This document shows positions 16,433-28,344 of a stretch of DNA of 64,000 bases, one piece after another (the stretch's first letter is position 1; the number at the start of each line of letters is the position of its first letter). The notes below the pieces were generated by a model, which saw only the letters and a list, made by a program, of their open reading frames with translations, was not told the origin of the DNA and searched no databases. The DNA lies in assembly GCF_002941025.1 (NCBI RefSeq), contig NZ_PTJS01000001.1, positions 6,729,960 to 6,793,959 on the forward strand. The letters run 5' to 3'. Both the position numbers and the translations under genes were made by a program. The stretch is from Streptomyces sp. QL37 (lineage in GTDB: Bacteria > Actinomycetota > Actinomycetes > Streptomycetales > Streptomycetaceae).

Positions 16433-17961
16433 GGCCGGCGCCAGCTCCGTCCGTCGCGTGCGAGCATGTCGTCGGCCTCGGCCGGACCCCATGTGCCGGC
16501 CGCGTACTGGGCGGGCTTGCCGTGCTTGTCCCAGTACTCCTCGATCGGGTCGAGGATGTTCCAGGAGAGCTCGACCTCCTGGTGCCGCGGGAAGAGGTTG
16601 GCGTCACCGAGCAGGACGTCGAGGATGAGCCGCTCGTACGCCTCCGGGCTGGACTCCGTGAAGGACTCGCCGTAGGCGAAGTCCATCGTGACGTCCCGCA
16701 CCTCCATGGAGGTGCCGGGCACCTTGGAGCCGAACCGGACCGTGACCCCCTCGTCGGGCTGCACCCGGATGACCAGGGCGTTGCCGCCGAGCTCCTCCGT
16801 GGCACCGGACTCGAAGGGGAGATACGGGGCGCGCTTGAAGACGACCGCGATCTCGGTGACCCGGCGGCCGAGGCGCTTGCCGGTACGGAGATAGAACGGA
16901 ACGCCCGCCCAGCGGCGGTTGTTGATCGTCAGCTTGATCGCGGCGAAGGTGTCGGTCTTCGACTTGGGGTCGATACCGTCCTCCTCCAGATAGCCGGGCA
17001 CCTCCTGGCCGCCCTGCCACGCGTGCGTGTACTGCCCGCGCACCGTGTGCTTGCCCAGGTCCTCGGGCAGCTCCACCGCCGTGAGCACCTTCAGCTTCTC
17101 GGCGACCAGGGCCTTGGGGTGGAAGGAGCCGGGCTCCTCCATCGCCGTGAGCGCCAGCAACTGGAGCAGGTGGTTCTGGATGACGTCGCGGGCCGCGCCG
17201 ATGCCGTCGTAGTAGCCGGCCCGGCCGCCGATGCCGATGTCCTCGGCCATCGTGATCTGGACGTGGTCGACGTACGACCTGTTCCAGATCGGCTCCCACA
17301 TCGTGTTGGCGAAGCGCAGCGCCAGGATGTTCTGGACCGTCTCCTTGCCGAGGTAGTGGTCGATACGGAAGACCTCGTTCGGCGGGAAGACGTCGTGCAC
17401 GAGGTGGTTGAGCTCCTGCGCGCTCTCCAGGTCGTGACCGAACGGCTTCTCGATGACGGCCCGTCGCCAGCTGCCTTCCTTCTGGTCGGCCAGCCCGTGC
17501 TTCTTGAGCTGCTGGACGACCTTGGGGAAGAACTTCGGCGGCACGGAGAGGTAGAAGGCGAAGTTGCCGCCCGTACCCTGCGCCTTGTCGAGCTCCTCGA
17601 TCGTCGCCCTGAGGGTCTCGAAGGCCTCGTCGTCGTCGAAGTTGCCCTGGACGAAGCGCATGCCCTGGCTGAGCTGCTGCCAGACCTCTTCGCGGAACGG
17701 GGTCCGGGAATGCTCCTTCACGGCGTCATGGACGACCTGGGCGAAGTCTTCGTCCTCCCAGTCGCGGCGCGCGAAGCCGATGAGCGAGAAGCCCGGTGGC
17801 AGCAGGCCGCGATTGGCCAGGTCGTAGACGGCGGGCATCAGCTTTTTACGGGACAAATCGCCCGTGACGCCAAAGATCACCAGGCCCGACGGCCCCGCGA
17901 TACGCGGGAGCCGTCGGTCCTGTGCGTCACGGAGCGGGTTGGCTCCGGGAACACCAGACAA
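16429..17961 (-). CDS. zwf: Glucose-6-phosphate 1-dehydrogenase
   Basis: 510 residues. The start is placed at TTG 17961, just after the tal stop with GGAGG upstream, because the frame between the stops and the conserved 'NPLRDAQDRRLPRIAGP' offers no ATG/GTG. NADP site 'VIFGVTGDLSRKKLMPA' near residue 27 and active site 'RIDHYLGKETVQNI' near 195 are intact. It oxidises glucose-6-phosphate to 6-phosphogluconolactone, making NADPH. Translationally coupled to opcA. Confidence 0.95.
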   Translation of the reverse strand: MSGVPGANPLRDAQDRRLPRIAGPSGLVIFGVTGDLSRKKLMPAVYDLANRGLLPPGFSLIGFARRDWEDEDFAQVVHDAVKEHSRTPFREEVWQQLSQGMRFVQGNFDDDEAFETLRATIEELDKAQGTGGNFAFYLSVPPKFFPKVVQQLKKHGLADQKEGSWRRAVIEKPFGHDLESAQELNHLVHDVFPPNEVFRIDHYLGKETVQNILALRFANTMWEPIWNRSYVDHVQITMAEDIGIGGRAGYYDGIGAARDVIQNHLLQLLALTAMEEPGSFHPKALVAEKLKVLTAVELPEDLGKHTVRGQYTHAWQGGQEVPGYLEEDGIDPKSKTDTFAAIKLTINNRRWAGVPFYLRTGKRLGRRVTEIAVVFKRAPYLPFESGATEELGGNALVIRVQPDEGVTVRFGSKVPGTSMEVRDVTMDFAYGESFTESSPEAYERLILDVLLGDANLFPRHQEVELSWNILDPIEEYWDKHGKPAQYAAGTWGPAEADDMLARDGRSWRRP

Positions 17962-17966
17962 GGTGG

Positions 17967-19085
17967 TCAGCCCTCCGAAGGAGCGAGGCGCTTGAGCTCG
18001 GCCTCGGTGGAGTTGAGCAGGTCGTTCCAGGCGGACTCGAACTTCTCGACGCCCTCGTCCTCCAGCAGCTGGACGACGTCGTCGTAGCTGACCCCGAGCT
18101 TCTTGATCGCGTCGAGGTCGGCGCGCGCCTGGTCGTAGCCACCGGCGACGGTGTTGCCGGTGATCTCGCCGTGGTCGGCCACGGCTTCCAGCGTCGCCTC
18201 CGGCATGGTGTTCACCGTGTTGGGGGCGACGAGGTCGTCGACGTACAGGGTGTCCTTGAGGGACGGGTCCTTGACGCCGGTGGAGGCCCACAGCGGACGC
18301 TGCTTGTTCGCGTGCGCCTTGTCGAGGGCGGCCCAGCGGTCGCCCGCGAAGACCTCCTCGTACGCCTCGTAGGCCAGACGGGCGTTGGCGAGGGCGGACT
18401 TGCCCTTCGCGGCCTTCGCCTCGTCGCTGCCGATCGCGTCCAGGCGCTTGTCGATCTCGGTGTCCACGCGGGACACGAAGAAGGAGGCGACCGAGTGGAT
18501 CTTGGAGAGGTCCAGGCCGGCGGCCTTCGCCTTCTCCAGGCCCGCCAGGTAGGCGTCCATGACCTCGCGGTAGCGCTCCAGCGAGAAGATCAGCGTCACG
18601 TTGACGCTGATGCCCCGACCGATGGTCTCCGTGATCGCCGGCAGGCCCGCCTTGGTCGCCGGGATCTTGATCAGGGTGTTCGGCCGGTCCACCAGCCAGG
18701 CCAGCTGCTTGGCCTCGGCGACCGTGGCCAGGGTGTTGTGGGCCAGGCGCGGGTCGACCTCGATGGAGACCCGGCCGTCCTGGCCGTCCGTCGCGTCGAA
18801 GACCGGACGCAGGATGTCGGCGGCGTCACGGACGTCCGCGGTCGTGATCATGCGGATCGCCTCCTCGACCGTCACCTTGCGGGCGGCGAGGTCGGTGAGC
18901 TGCTGGTCGTAACCGTCGCCCTGGGAGATCGCCTTCTGGAAGATCGACGGGTTGGTCGTGACACCAACGACGTGGCTCTGGTCGATCAGCTCGGCGAGGT
19001 TGCCGGACGTGATCCGCTTGCGCGACAGGTCGTCCAGCCAGATCGCCACGCCCTCGTCGGAGAGGCGCTTGAGTGCGTCTGTCAT
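17967..19085 (-). CDS. tal: Transaldolase
   Basis: 372 residues from ATG at 19085. The Schiff-base Lys is in '[16 protein letters not shown]' near residue 140; '[14 protein letters not shown]' near 40 and '[14 protein letters not shown]' near 165 are family signatures. It transfers a dihydroxyacetone unit in the non-oxidative pentose phosphate branch. The zwf start follows its stop codon directly, so the two are one transcription unit. Confidence 0.97.
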   Translation of the reverse strand: MTDALKRLSDEGVAIWLDDLSRKRITSGNLAELIDQSHVVGVTTNPSIFQKAISQGDGYDQQLTDLAARKVTVEEAIRMITTADVRDAADILRPVFDATDGQDGRVSIEVDPRLAHNTLATVAEAKQLAWLVDRPNTLIKIPATKAGLPAITETIGRGISVNVTLIFSLERYREVMDAYLAGLEKAKAAGLDLSKIHSVASFFVSRVDTEIDKRLDAIGSDEAKAAKGKSALANARLAYEAYEEVFAGDRWAALDKAHANKQRPLWASTGVKDPSLKDTLYVDDLVAPNTVNTMPEATLEAVADHGEITGNTVAGGYDQARADLDAIKKLGVSYDDVVQLLEDEGVEKFESAWNDLLNSTEAELKRLAPSEG

Positions 19086-19119
19086 GAGAATTGCATCTCC
19101 TACTAGTCGTATGTCCGCG

Positions 19120-21207
19120 TCAGCGCGCGGCGGCGGCGAGAGATTCCCGGGCGGCTTCCGCCACGTGCGCGGCGGTGAAGCCGAACTCGCGGAAGAGGAC
19201 CTTGGCGTCCGCCGACGCACCGAAGTGCTCCAGCGAGACGATCCGGCCGGCGTCGCCCACGTACCGGTGCCAGGTGAGGCCGATGCCCGCCTCGACGGCG
19301 ACCCTGGCCTTCACGGACGGCGGCAGCACGCTGTCCTTGTACGCCTGGTCCTGCTCCTCGAACCACTCGACACACGGCATCGAGACCACCCGGGTCGGCA
19401 CACCGGCCGCCTGGAGCTCGTCGCGGGCCTCGACGGCCAGCTGGACCTCGGAACCGGTGGCGATGAGAACGGCCTGCGCCTCGCCGCCCTCGGCGTCGAG
19501 GAGCACGTAACCGCCCTTGGCGGCGTTCTCGTTCGCCGCGTAGGTGGGCAGCCCCTGGCGGGACAGTGCCAGACCGTGCGGGGCGCTCGTGCCGAAGTCC
19601 TTCTTGCCGCGCTTGAGGATCTCGCGCCAGGCGATGACCGTCTCGTTCGCGTCGGCCGGGCGGACGACGTTGAGGCCCGGGATGGCGCGCAGCGAGGCGA
19701 GGTGCTCGACCGGCTGGTGGGTCGGACCGTCCTCACCGAGACCGATCGAGTCGTGCGTCCACACGTACGTCACCGGGAGGTGCATCAGCGCGGAGAGGCG
19801 AACGGCGTTGCGCATGTAGTCGGAGAACACCAGGAAGGTGCCGCCGTAGACGCGGGTGTTGCCGTGCAGCGCGATGCCGTTCATGGCCGCGGCCATGGAG
19901 TGCTCGCGGATGCCGAAGTGGATCGTGCGGCCGTACGGGTCGGCCTCGGGCAGCGGGTTGCCGGCCGGGAGGAACGACGACGTCTTGTCGATCGTGGTGT
20001 TGTTCGAGCCGGCGAGGTCGGCGGAGCCGCCCCACAGCTCGGGGATGACACCGCCGAGCGCCTGGAGGACCTTGCCGGAGGCCGCGCGCGTGGCGACCCC
20101 GTGGCCGGCCTCGAAGACCGGGAGGTGCTCCTCCCAGCCCGCGGGCAGCTCGCCCGCCGCGATCCGGTCGAAGGCGGCGGCGCGCTCCGGGTTGGCGGTG
20201 CGCCAGGCGGCGAAGGACTTCTCCCACTCGGCCTTGGCCTCGCGGCCGCGGTCCAGCGCCTCACGGGTGTGCGCGATGACCTCGTCGGAGACCTCGAAGG
20301 TCTTCTCCGGGTCGAAGCCGAGCACCCGCTTCGTGGCCGCGATCTCGTCGTCGCCGAGCGCCGAGCCGTGCGCGGCCTCGGTGTTCTGGGCGTTCGGGGC
20401 GGGCCAGGCGATGATCGAGCGGGCCGCGATGAACGACGGGCGCTCCGTCTCGGCCTTGGCGGCCTGCAGCGCGCGGTACAGACCCTCGGGGTCCAGGTCG
20501 CCGCTGGGCGACTGGTCCACACGCTGGACGTGCCAGCCGTAGGACTCGTAGCGCTTCAGGGTGTCCTCGGAGACCGCGGTCTCCGTGTCGCCCTCGATCG
20601 AGATGTGGTTGTCGTCCCACAGCAGCACCAGGTTGCCGAGCTTCTGGTGGCCGGCCAGCGAGGACGCCTCGGCCGAGATGCCCTCCTGGAGGCAGCCGTC
20701 ACCGGCGACGACCCAGATGGTGTGGTCGAACGGGGAGGTGCCGGGGGCCGCCTGCGGGTCGAAGAGACCGCGCTCGTAGCGGGAGGCCATCGCCATGCCC
20801 ACGGCGTTGGCGACACCCTGGCCCAGCGGGCCCGTGGTCGTCTCGACACCGGTCGTGTGCCCGTACTCCGGGTGGCCCGGCGTCCTGGAGCCCCAGGTGC
20901 GGAAAGCCTTGAGGTCGTCCAGCTCCAGGCCGTATCCGGCGAGGTAGAGCTGGATGTACAGCGTCAGGCTGGAGTGGCCCGCGGACAGTACGAACCGGTC
21001 ACGTCCGGTCCAGTCCGCGTCAGCCGGGTCGTGGCGCATCACCTTCTGGAAGAGGGTGTACGCGGCAGGAGCGAGGCTCATCGCCGTACCCGGGTGGCCG
21101 TTTCCGACCTTCTGTACGGCGTCCGCGGCGAGGACGCGGACGGTGTCCACGGCCCGCTGGTCCAATTCGGTCCACTGGAGGTCTGTGGTGGTCGGCTTGG
21201 TGCTCAC
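19120..21207 (-). CDS. tkt: Transketolase
   Basis: 695 residues, GTG at 21207. Thiamine-diphosphate motif '[21 protein letters not shown]' near residue 165, '[20 protein letters not shown]' near 430 and '[20 protein letters not shown]' near 485 are complete. Moves two-carbon units between sugar phosphates. First gene of the pentose phosphate operon, divergent from ctaB across 292 bp that must hold both promoters; none could be assigned with confidence. Confidence 0.97.
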   Translation of the reverse strand: MSTKPTTTDLQWTELDQRAVDTVRVLAADAVQKVGNGHPGTAMSLAPAAYTLFQKVMRHDPADADWTGRDRFVLSAGHSSLTLYIQLYLAGYGLELDDLKAFRTWGSRTPGHPEYGHTTGVETTTGPLGQGVANAVGMAMASRYERGLFDPQAAPGTSPFDHTIWVVAGDGCLQEGISAEASSLAGHQKLGNLVLLWDDNHISIEGDTETAVSEDTLKRYESYGWHVQRVDQSPSGDLDPEGLYRALQAAKAETERPSFIAARSIIAWPAPNAQNTEAAHGSALGDDEIAATKRVLGFDPEKTFEVSDEVIAHTREALDRGREAKAEWEKSFAAWRTANPERAAAFDRIAAGELPAGWEEHLPVFEAGHGVATRAASGKVLQALGGVIPELWGGSADLAGSNNTTIDKTSSFLPAGNPLPEADPYGRTIHFGIREHSMAAAMNGIALHGNTRVYGGTFLVFSDYMRNAVRLSALMHLPVTYVWTHDSIGLGEDGPTHQPVEHLASLRAIPGLNVVRPADANETVIAWREILKRGKKDFGTSAPHGLALSRQGLPTYAANENAAKGGYVLLDAEGGEAQAVLIATGSEVQLAVEARDELQAAGVPTRVVSMPCVEWFEEQDQAYKDSVLPPSVKARVAVEAGIGLTWHRYVGDAGRIVSLEHFGASADAKVLFREFGFTAAHVAEAARESLAAAAR

Positions 21208-21499
21208 CCTGAGTCAGGGCTCCTCTCCACTGTTCGTAAACCGGTGACTGGTTACCGCACCGGGCATTGTCGAGCCTACCCCCGTCGGAAGGCCGCACTT
21301 CTGCCCTTTCCACAGTGCGGGCGACCTGCGGAGTTCGCCTCCCGTATGAGCGCTCCCGTTCACTTCTGCGCCACCCCAACACGACCCCACCCCCGCGAAG
21401 AGTGGCGTATGCCCAACGTCTACAGTGGTCTGGTTCGCGCAAGTCTTTACCGGGCCTTCCTGCCCGGAGCTTGCTGGGATTTCTCTGTCAGGGGTGTGC

Positions 21500-22447
21500 G
21501 TGACGGCCGTCGAGTCCCGACCCGCAGGGGTCGCCTTGACTCCGAGCCCAGGGGGCCATCGCCCGTTCGGGGCCCGCATCAAGGCATTCGTGGCTCTTAC
21601 CAAGCCGCGCATCATCGAGCTGCTGTTGATCACCACCGTTCCGGTGATGTTCCTCGCCGCTCAGGGAGTGCCCGATCTTTGGCTCGTAGTTACCACCACC
21701 ATCGGCGGATATCTCTCCGCGGGCGGTGCCAATGCGCTCAACATGTATATCGACCGCGACATCGACGCGCTGATGGACCGTACGTCCCAGCGCCCGCTGG
21801 TCACGGGCATGGTGAGCCCCCGTGAGTGCCTCGCCTTCGGAATCGCGCTCGCGGTGATTTCCACGGTCTGGTTCGGGCTGCTCGTCAACTGGCTCTCCGC
21901 GGCCCTCTCACTCGGCGCACTTCTGTTCTATGTCGTCGTCTACACGATGCTGCTGAAGCGCCGTACCTCGCAGAACATCGTGTGGGGTGGAATCGCCGGG
22001 TGCATGCCCGTGCTCATCGGCTGGTCCGCCGTGACCAATTCGATGTCCTGGGCAGCGGTGATCCTTTTCGCCGTCATCTTCTTCTGGACGCCGCCGCACT
22101 ACTGGCCGCTGTCGATGAAGGTGAAGGAGGACTACGCCCGGGTCGGCGTCCCGATGCTCCCGGTCGTCGCTTCCAACCGCGTGGTGGCCCGCCAGATCGT
22201 CGTCTACAGCTGGGTCATGGTCGGGGTCTCGCTGCTGCTCACCCCGCTGGGCTACACCGGCTGGTTCTACACGGCTGTGGCCCTGCTGACCGGCGGCTTC
22301 TGGCTCTGGGAGGCGCACGGCCTGCAGAACCGTGCGAAGTCCGGCGTGACGGGCGCCAAGCTCAAGGAGATGCGGCTGTTCCACTGGTCCATCACCTATG
22401 TCTCGCTCCTCTTCGTCGCCGTCGCGGTGGACCCCTTCCTGAGGTAG
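21500..22447 (+). CDS. ctaB: Protohaem IX farnesyltransferase (haem O synthase)
   Basis: 315 residues from GTG at 21500 (AGGGGTG upstream), the start that gives the usual N-terminus TAVESRPAG. UbiA-type prenyltransferase: about nine membrane segments and the Asp-rich '[23 protein letters not shown]' near residue 80 for farnesyl diphosphate and magnesium. Makes haem O for cytochrome c oxidase; its partner ctaA lies 650 bp downstream on the other strand. Confidence 0.95.
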   Translation: MTAVESRPAGVALTPSPGGHRPFGARIKAFVALTKPRIIELLLITTVPVMFLAAQGVPDLWLVVTTTIGGYLSAGGANALNMYIDRDIDALMDRTSQRPLVTGMVSPRECLAFGIALAVISTVWFGLLVNWLSAALSLGALLFYVVVYTMLLKRRTSQNIVWGGIAGCMPVLIGWSAVTNSMSWAAVILFAVIFFWTPPHYWPLSMKVKEDYARVGVPMLPVVASNRVVARQIVVYSWVMVGVSLLLTPLGYTGWFYTAVALLTGGFWLWEAHGLQNRAKSGVTGAKLKEMRLFHWSITYVSLLFVAVAVDPFLR

Positions 22448-22470
22448 CCCCGCACGCACCGAAGCTCCGC

Positions 22471-22514
22471 CGACGGGCGGGGGACGTGGCCGATGCCACG
22501 CCCCCCGCCCGTCG
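22471..22514 (+). terminator. Terminator after ctaB
   Basis: 20-bp inverted repeat with one mismatch (CGACGGGCGGGGGACGTGGC / GCCACGCCCCCCGCCCGTCG) and a CGAT loop. Confidence 0.85.
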
Positions 22515-22547
22515 CCAGTTGATCTACCCGTCGGTAGCATCCTGTTC

Positions 22548-22913
22548 ATGGCAGAGACGGCAGAGCCTCAGACGCAGCAGACGGACGACAGCAAGCACGC
22601 GGCCCGCGCGGAGCGCAGGGCTGCGAAGCTCGCCAAGCAGATCGGCGCCTTCGTCAAGGCGCACGGCGGCGCCGAGGGGCAGCTGGCCCACCTCGGCCGG
22701 ATGGGTACCCGCATCGTGCTGGTCGGCGAGGACGGCGGCTGGGGCGACCTGGTCGCGCCCTCCTACGCCGTCGCCGAGAGCGCCGCGCAGAAGGCGGGCA
22801 TCACGGTCCACGAGGCCTTCGACGGCGAGTTCGCGGCCAAGGTCCGCACGGGCCCGTACGAGTGGTCCCGGATGGCGGGCATCCAGGTGGGCGGTCCGTC
22901 CAACGACAGCTGA
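22548..22913 (+). CDS. Conserved actinobacterial hypothetical protein
   Basis: 121 residues. A charged, Lys/Arg/Ala-rich helix (residues 15-40, 'AARAERRAAKLAKQIGAFV') precedes a compact region 'RMGTRIVLVGEDGGWGDLVAPSYAVAES' and an end 'TGPYEWSRMAGIQVGG'. No signal peptide or membrane segment. I recall similar proteins beside ctaB in Streptomyces but know of no function. Confidence 0.75.
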   Translation: MAETAEPQTQQTDDSKHAARAERRAAKLAKQIGAFVKAHGGAEGQLAHLGRMGTRIVLVGEDGGWGDLVAPSYAVAESAAQKAGITVHEAFDGEFAAKVRTGPYEWSRMAGIQVGGPSNDS

Positions 22914-22920
22914 AGCCTGT

Positions 22921-22969
22921 GAGGGGCCCTGGTGGCCCGGACCAGCGGTCCGGGCCACCAGGGCCCCTC
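22921..22969. terminator. Bidirectional terminator
   Basis: Perfect 21-bp inverted repeat (GAGGGGCCCTGGTGGCCCGGA and complement) with a 7-nt loop, between the convergent hypothetical gene and ctaA. A 136-bp gap to ctaA follows with nothing recognised. Confidence 0.9.
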
Positions 22970-23105
22970 TGCGTGCCGCGTCGGCTCGGCGTGACTCGAC
23001 CGGGCGTCGCTCGTTGGTCTTTGCGCCACGTACGTGCGGGGATGGTCCCTGCTGGACGTACCCGATGCCGCCTTGCGCGGCATGCTCCCCGGTGCGTGGC
23101 GGCCC

Positions 23106-24152
23106 TCAGGCCAGGGACAGCGTTTCGCTATCGGGGGCCGATGCCGGTGTACTCGGCACAGGGCGTTCCCGCTGCGCCAGCAGCACCCGCAGCACGGCAA
23201 TCCAGACGAGGCATGAGCCGAGCATGTGTACACCGACCAGCACTTCCGGAGTGTCGGTGAAATATTGGACGTAGCCGACCAGCCCCTGGGCGAGCAATAT
23301 CACGAAGAGCTCACCGGCCCGGCGCCTGGGCCCGGCAGGTGCGTCCACGGCCTTCAGTACGAACCAGAGCGCGATCGCGAGTGCCACCACGACCCAGGCC
23401 AGGTCGGCGTGGACCTGGGTGATCAGCTTCCAGTCGAGCGGAATGCGGTGCACGTCGCTGGAGTCGCCGGCGTGACGCCCGGACCCGGTGACGACCGTGC
23501 CGACCGCGATCAGCAAACCGGCGGCGACCACCAGGATCCAGGTGAGCTGCGAGACTGCTCGGCCCACCAATGGCTTGGGTGCGCCATCACCTTCGCCCAA
23601 CCGGTTCCACATCAGCATCGCGAGCGTGAGCAGCGCGGTCGAGAGCAGGAAGTGCGCCGCGACGGTGTATGGATTGAGGCCCACCAGGACGACGATCCCG
23701 CCAAGCACCGCGTTGCCCATGACCACCCAGAACTGCGCCCAGCCGAGCTGGGTGAGGCTACGTCGCAGAGGGTCGGCCGAACGTACGGCGATGATCGCCC
23801 AGCCGACCGCCGCGCACAGCACGTAGGTCAGCATCCGGTTGCCGAACTCGATGACGCCGTGCAGGCCCATTTCGCTGGTCGTCGTCAGGCTGTCGTCGGT
23901 GCACTTGGGCCAGGTGGGGCAGCCGAGGCCGGAGCCTGTCAGCCGTACGGCTCCGCCGGTCACGACGATGAGTACAGCCATGACGACCGAGGACATGACC
24001 GCCCTGCGCACGGTCTCCGGCGTCGGCGTCCATCGCTCGGCGATGTACTGGAGCGGGTTGCGGGCGGCTTGAGCGACTTCGGCTCGGGTCAGCTTGGGCA
24101 CGCGCACTATCGTAAGCGGCGGCTTGTGCATGTTTTCACGAGGGGTGGGCAT
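23106..24152 (-). CDS. ctaA: Haem A synthase (COX15/CtaA)
   Basis: 348 residues from ATG at 24152. Eight hydrophobic segments; 'TGGAVRLTGSGLGCPTWPKCTD' near residue 65 holds the conserved motif and the Cys pair of the first extracellular loop, with haem-ligand His in 'GLHGVIEFGNRMLTY', 'TVAAHFLLST', 'ITQVHADLAW' and 'LVGVHMLGS'. Oxidises haem O to haem A in the membrane. Works with ctaB. Confidence 0.95.
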   Translation of the reverse strand: MPTPRENMHKPPLTIVRVPKLTRAEVAQAARNPLQYIAERWTPTPETVRRAVMSSVVMAVLIVVTGGAVRLTGSGLGCPTWPKCTDDSLTTTSEMGLHGVIEFGNRMLTYVLCAAVGWAIIAVRSADPLRRSLTQLGWAQFWVVMGNAVLGGIVVLVGLNPYTVAAHFLLSTALLTLAMLMWNRLGEGDGAPKPLVGRAVSQLTWILVVAAGLLIAVGTVVTGSGRHAGDSSDVHRIPLDWKLITQVHADLAWVVVALAIALWFVLKAVDAPAGPRRRAGELFVILLAQGLVGYVQYFTDTPEVLVGVHMLGSCLVWIAVLRVLLAQRERPVPSTPASAPDSETLSLA

Positions 24153-24191
24153 TACCGGCTGAGCCCGGACATCCCGGCGGGAACCCGCCGC

Positions 24192-24955
24192 TCACTCCCA
24201 GCGGAAGAACCTGGCGGCCGCGCCCAGCCCCAGGACCGACCAGACGGCCAGGACCGCCGCGTCGCCCCAGGGCATCGCCGCGCCGTGCTGGAGGACGTCC
24301 CTGAGCCCGTCGGAGAGCGCCGAGATCGGCAGCAGACCCAGCACCGACCGCGCCGCGTCCGGGAACCTGTCCAGCGGCACGATGACCCCGCCGCCGACCA
24401 GCAGCAGCAGGAAGACCAGGTTGGCCGCCGCCAGGGTCGCCTCGGCCTTCAGCGTCCCCGCCATGAGCAGCCCCAGTCCGGAGAAGGCCACGGTGCCCAG
24501 TGCCAGGAGCAGCAGCACGGCGAACGGACTGCCCTCGGGCGACCAGCCCAGAGCGAAGGCGATCACCGTCAGCAGGACGATCTGCAGCACCTCCGTGACC
24601 AGCACCGAGACGGTCTTCGCCGCCATCAGGCCCCAGCGGGGCAGAGGTGAGGCGCCCAGTCGCTTCAGCACCCCGTAGCGGCGTTCGAATCCGGTCGCGA
24701 TGGCCTGGCCGGTGAAGGCCGTGGACATCACCGCGAGCGCGAGGACGCCGGGTGCCAGGAAGTCGACCGGCTCGCCCGTGCCCGTGTCGACGATGTCGAC
24801 CGCGCTGAACAGTACGAGCAGCAGTGTCGGGATGACCACGGTGAGCAGCAGCTGTTCGCCGTTGCGCAGGAGCATCCGAGTCTCCAGCGCGGCCTGTGCG
24901 GCGATCATGCGGGGCAGCGGGGCGGCGCCGGGGCGCGGGGTGTACGTACCGGCGC

Positions 24956-24959
<4 letters not shown>
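24192..24959 (-). CDS. ABC-2 type transporter permease
   Basis: 255 residues, ATG at 24959 overlapping the ATPase stop. Six hydrophobic segments, with ABC-2 permease features 'FLAPGVLALAVMSTAFTGQAIATGFERRYGVLKRLGASPL' near residues 68-105. Pairs with the upstream ATPase as an exporter. Drug or lipid export is usual for the family; its constant place between ctaA and the suf operon in streptomycetes hints at a housekeeping role, which is inference. Confidence 0.9.
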
Positions 24960-25882
<923 letters not shown>

Positions 25883-26030
25883 GGCGGGCAAGTCTAGGCT
25901 GGCAGGTGAGGGGTCCGGCGCGCCGGGTTCCCCCAGGTCCCGGGAGCCTTTCCGGCGGTCCGGCCACCGGCCGGCCGGGAGAGCGCCCACCTGCGACGGC
26001 CTGCTGTGATCGCCTGTTTTCGCAGGTCAA

Positions 26031-26046
26031 CTTAGGTTTGCCTAAG
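26031..26046. promoter_or_regulatory. Candidate iron box (DmdR/IdeR-type)
   Basis: CTTAGGTTTGCCTAAG is a 16-bp inverted repeat. Placed against the 19-bp DmdR1/IdeR consensus (TTAGGTTAGSCTAACCTAA) the stretch from 26032 matches 14 of 19 positions, nearly all on the left side. It lies between the divergent ABC ATPase gene and sufR, so iron could govern either. Confidence 0.5.
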
Positions 26047-26080
26047 TGATGAAGGGCACCGCACCCGGCCGGGAGGTGGG

Positions 26081-26110
26081 TTGTCAGGCCCGGAGGAATT
26101 ACGCAACAAT
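26081..26110 (+). promoter_or_regulatory. sufR: Candidate sufR promoter giving a leaderless transcript
   Basis: TTGTCA (26081-26086), 18-nt spacer, AACAAT (26105-26110). The expected start point, 7 nt further on, falls on the GTG start codon of sufR at 26117, which lacks a ribosome site at normal spacing. Confidence 0.5.
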
Positions 26111-26116
26111 GGCGTT

Positions 26117-26866
26117 GTGAAATACGTTGGCGAGGCTCCTCAGGAGGAACTCGCGACCGGTGAGCGTTCGACGCGCAACCGGGTCGCGCGCTCCATCCTG
26201 GACCACGGCCCGTCCACCGTCGCCGATCTGGCGAAGCGCGTCGGTCTGACCCAGGCCGCCGTCCGTCGCCATCTGGACGCACTCGGCTCCGACGATGTGG
26301 TCGAGGCCCGCGAGCAGCGGGTCTACGGAGCGCGGACCCGCGGCCGTCCGGCCAAGGTCTTCGCCCTCACCGACTGCGGCCGGGACGCGTTCGACCAGTC
26401 CTACGACAAGCTCGCCGCCGACGCCCTGCGCTGGATCGCCGAGACGGCGGGGGACGAGGCGCTCGTCGCCTTCGCCCGCGCCAGGATGGCCTCCCAGTCC
26501 GAGAAGTACCGGGCCGTGATCGAGGCCGCGGACCCCGAGGCCCGCACCGAGGCCTTGGCCAAGGCCTTGTCGGCCGACGGGTACGCTGCTACGGCGCGCA
26601 GCGCCCCGGGCCGTCAACAGGGCGAGCAACTGTGCCAGCACCACTGCCCGGTCGCGCACGTAGCCGAGCAGTTCCCGCAGCTGTGCGAGGCGGAGACGGA
26701 GTTCTTCTCCAGCCTGCTCGGGACCCATGTGCAGCGTCTTGCCACCCTCGCCCACGGTGACGGTGTGTGCACGACGTTCGTTCCGCGCAGCAGCCCCACG
26801 GCACCACAGACTTCACAGACCACTCATTCAGCATCTGCAAGTACGGCCGGGAGGAACCCCGCATGA
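26117..26866 (+). CDS. sufR: SUF operon regulator, Fe-S winged-helix protein
   Basis: 249 residues. GTG at 26117 is chosen because it coincides with the predicted transcript start. N-terminal winged helix '[26 protein letters not shown]' near residue 30, then '[21 protein letters not shown]'. The C-terminal part has cysteines for a cluster: '[22 protein letters not shown]' and 'GDGVCTTF'. SufR proteins repress suf genes when holding a Fe-S cluster and release on cluster loss. Overlaps sufB by 4 bp (ATGA), so it heads the operon it controls. Confidence 0.92.
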   Translation: MKYVGEAPQEELATGERSTRNRVARSILDHGPSTVADLAKRVGLTQAAVRRHLDALGSDDVVEAREQRVYGARTRGRPAKVFALTDCGRDAFDQSYDKLAADALRWIAETAGDEALVAFARARMASQSEKYRAVIEAADPEARTEALAKALSADGYAATARSAPGRQQGEQLCQHHCPVAHVAEQFPQLCEAETEFFSSLLGTHVQRLATLAHGDGVCTTFVPRSSPTAPQTSQTTHSASASTAGRNPA

Positions 26867-28284
26867 CGCTCCCTACGGAGACTGCCCACCCTGAGCTCGA
26901 GGGCCTGGGCACGTACGAATTCGGCTGGGCCGACTCCGACGCGGCAGGCGCGGCGGCGAAGCGCGGCCTGTCCGAAGCTGTCGTCCGCGACATCTCGGAG
27001 AAGAAGAACGAACCGGAGTGGATGCTGAAGCTCCGGCTCAAGGGCCTGAAGCTGTTCGACAAGAAGCCCATGCCGAACTGGGGCTCGGACCTGTCGGGCA
27101 TCGACTTCGACAACATCAAGTACTTCGTGCGGTCCACGGAGAAGCAGGCGGAGTCCTGGGAGGACCTGCCCGAGGACATCAAGAACACGTACGACAAGCT
27201 CGGCATCCCGGAGGCGGAGAAGCAGCGCCTGGTCGCCGGTGTCGCCGCGCAGTACGAGTCCGAGGTGGTCTACCACCAGATCAACGAGGAGCTCGAGTCG
27301 CAGGGTGTCATCTTCATGGACACCGACACCGCGCTGAAGGAGCACCCGGAGCTCTTCAAGGAGTACTTCGGCACCGTCATCCCCGTCGGTGACAACAAGT
27401 TCGCCTCGCTGAACTCCGCCGTGTGGTCCGGCGGCTCCTTCATCTACGTGCCGAAGGGCGTGCACGTCGAGATCCCGCTCCAGGCCTACTTCCGTATCAA
27501 CACGGAGAACATGGGCCAGTTCGAGCGGACGCTGATCATCGTCGACGAGGACGCCTACGTCCACTACGTCGAGGGCTGCACCGCGCCGATCTACTCCTCG
27601 GACTCGCTGCACTCCGCGGTCGTCGAGATCATCGTGAAGAAGGGCGGCCGCTGCCGCTACACGACCATCCAGAACTGGTCGAACAACGTCTACAACCTGG
27701 TCACCAAGCGCGCCGTGGCGTACGAGGGCGCGACCATGGAGTGGGTCGACGGCAACATCGGCTCCAAGGTCACCATGAAGTACCCGGCCGTCTACCTGAT
27801 GGGCGAGCACGCCAAGGGCGAGACCCTGTCCATCGCCTTCGCGGGCGAGGGCCAGCACCAGGACGCCGGCGCCAAGATGGTCCACATGGCTCCGAACACC
27901 TCCTCCAACATCGTCTCCAAGTCGGTGGCGCGAGGCGGTGGCCGCACCTCCTACCGCGGTCTCATCGAGATCGGCGAGGGCGCGCCGGGCGCCAAGTCCA
28001 ACGTGCTGTGCGACGCGCTGCTCGTGGACACCATCTCCCGCTCCGACACCTACCCCTACGTCGACGTCCGCGAGGACGACGTGTCGATGGGTCACGAGGC
28101 GACCGTCTCCAAGGTCTCCGAGGACCAGCTCTTCTACCTGATGAGCCGCGGCATGACCGAGTTCGAGGCCATGGCGATGATCGTGCGCGGCTTCGTCGAG
28201 CCGATCGCCAAGGAGCTGCCCATGGAGTACGCCCTGGAGCTCAACCGGCTGATCGAGCTGCAGATGGAGGGTTCGGTCGGCTAG
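26863..28284 (+). CDS. sufB: Fe-S cluster assembly protein SufB
   Basis: 473 residues from ATG at 26863 (GGAGG upstream). SufB/SufD beta-helix core with '[23 protein letters not shown]' near residue 195, '[21 protein letters not shown]' with the conserved Cys near 245, and C-terminal '[40 protein letters not shown]'. Scaffold of the SufBC2D complex in the cytoplasm. Confidence 0.97.
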   Translation: MTLPTETAHPELEGLGTYEFGWADSDAAGAAAKRGLSEAVVRDISEKKNEPEWMLKLRLKGLKLFDKKPMPNWGSDLSGIDFDNIKYFVRSTEKQAESWEDLPEDIKNTYDKLGIPEAEKQRLVAGVAAQYESEVVYHQINEELESQGVIFMDTDTALKEHPELFKEYFGTVIPVGDNKFASLNSAVWSGGSFIYVPKGVHVEIPLQAYFRINTENMGQFERTLIIVDEDAYVHYVEGCTAPIYSSDSLHSAVVEIIVKKGGRCRYTTIQNWSNNVYNLVTKRAVAYEGATMEWVDGNIGSKVTMKYPAVYLMGEHAKGETLSIAFAGEGQHQDAGAKMVHMAPNTSSNIVSKSVARGGGRTSYRGLIEIGEGAPGAKSNVLCDALLVDTISRSDTYPYVDVREDDVSMGHEATVSKVSEDQLFYLMSRGMTEFEAMAMIVRGFVEPIAKELPMEYALELNRLIELQMEGSVG

Positions 28285-28344
28285 TACGCCCGCCGACCGA
28301 ATCCCGAAGAGTTCTTGACTGAGAAAGCGAGCACTACGACAGCC

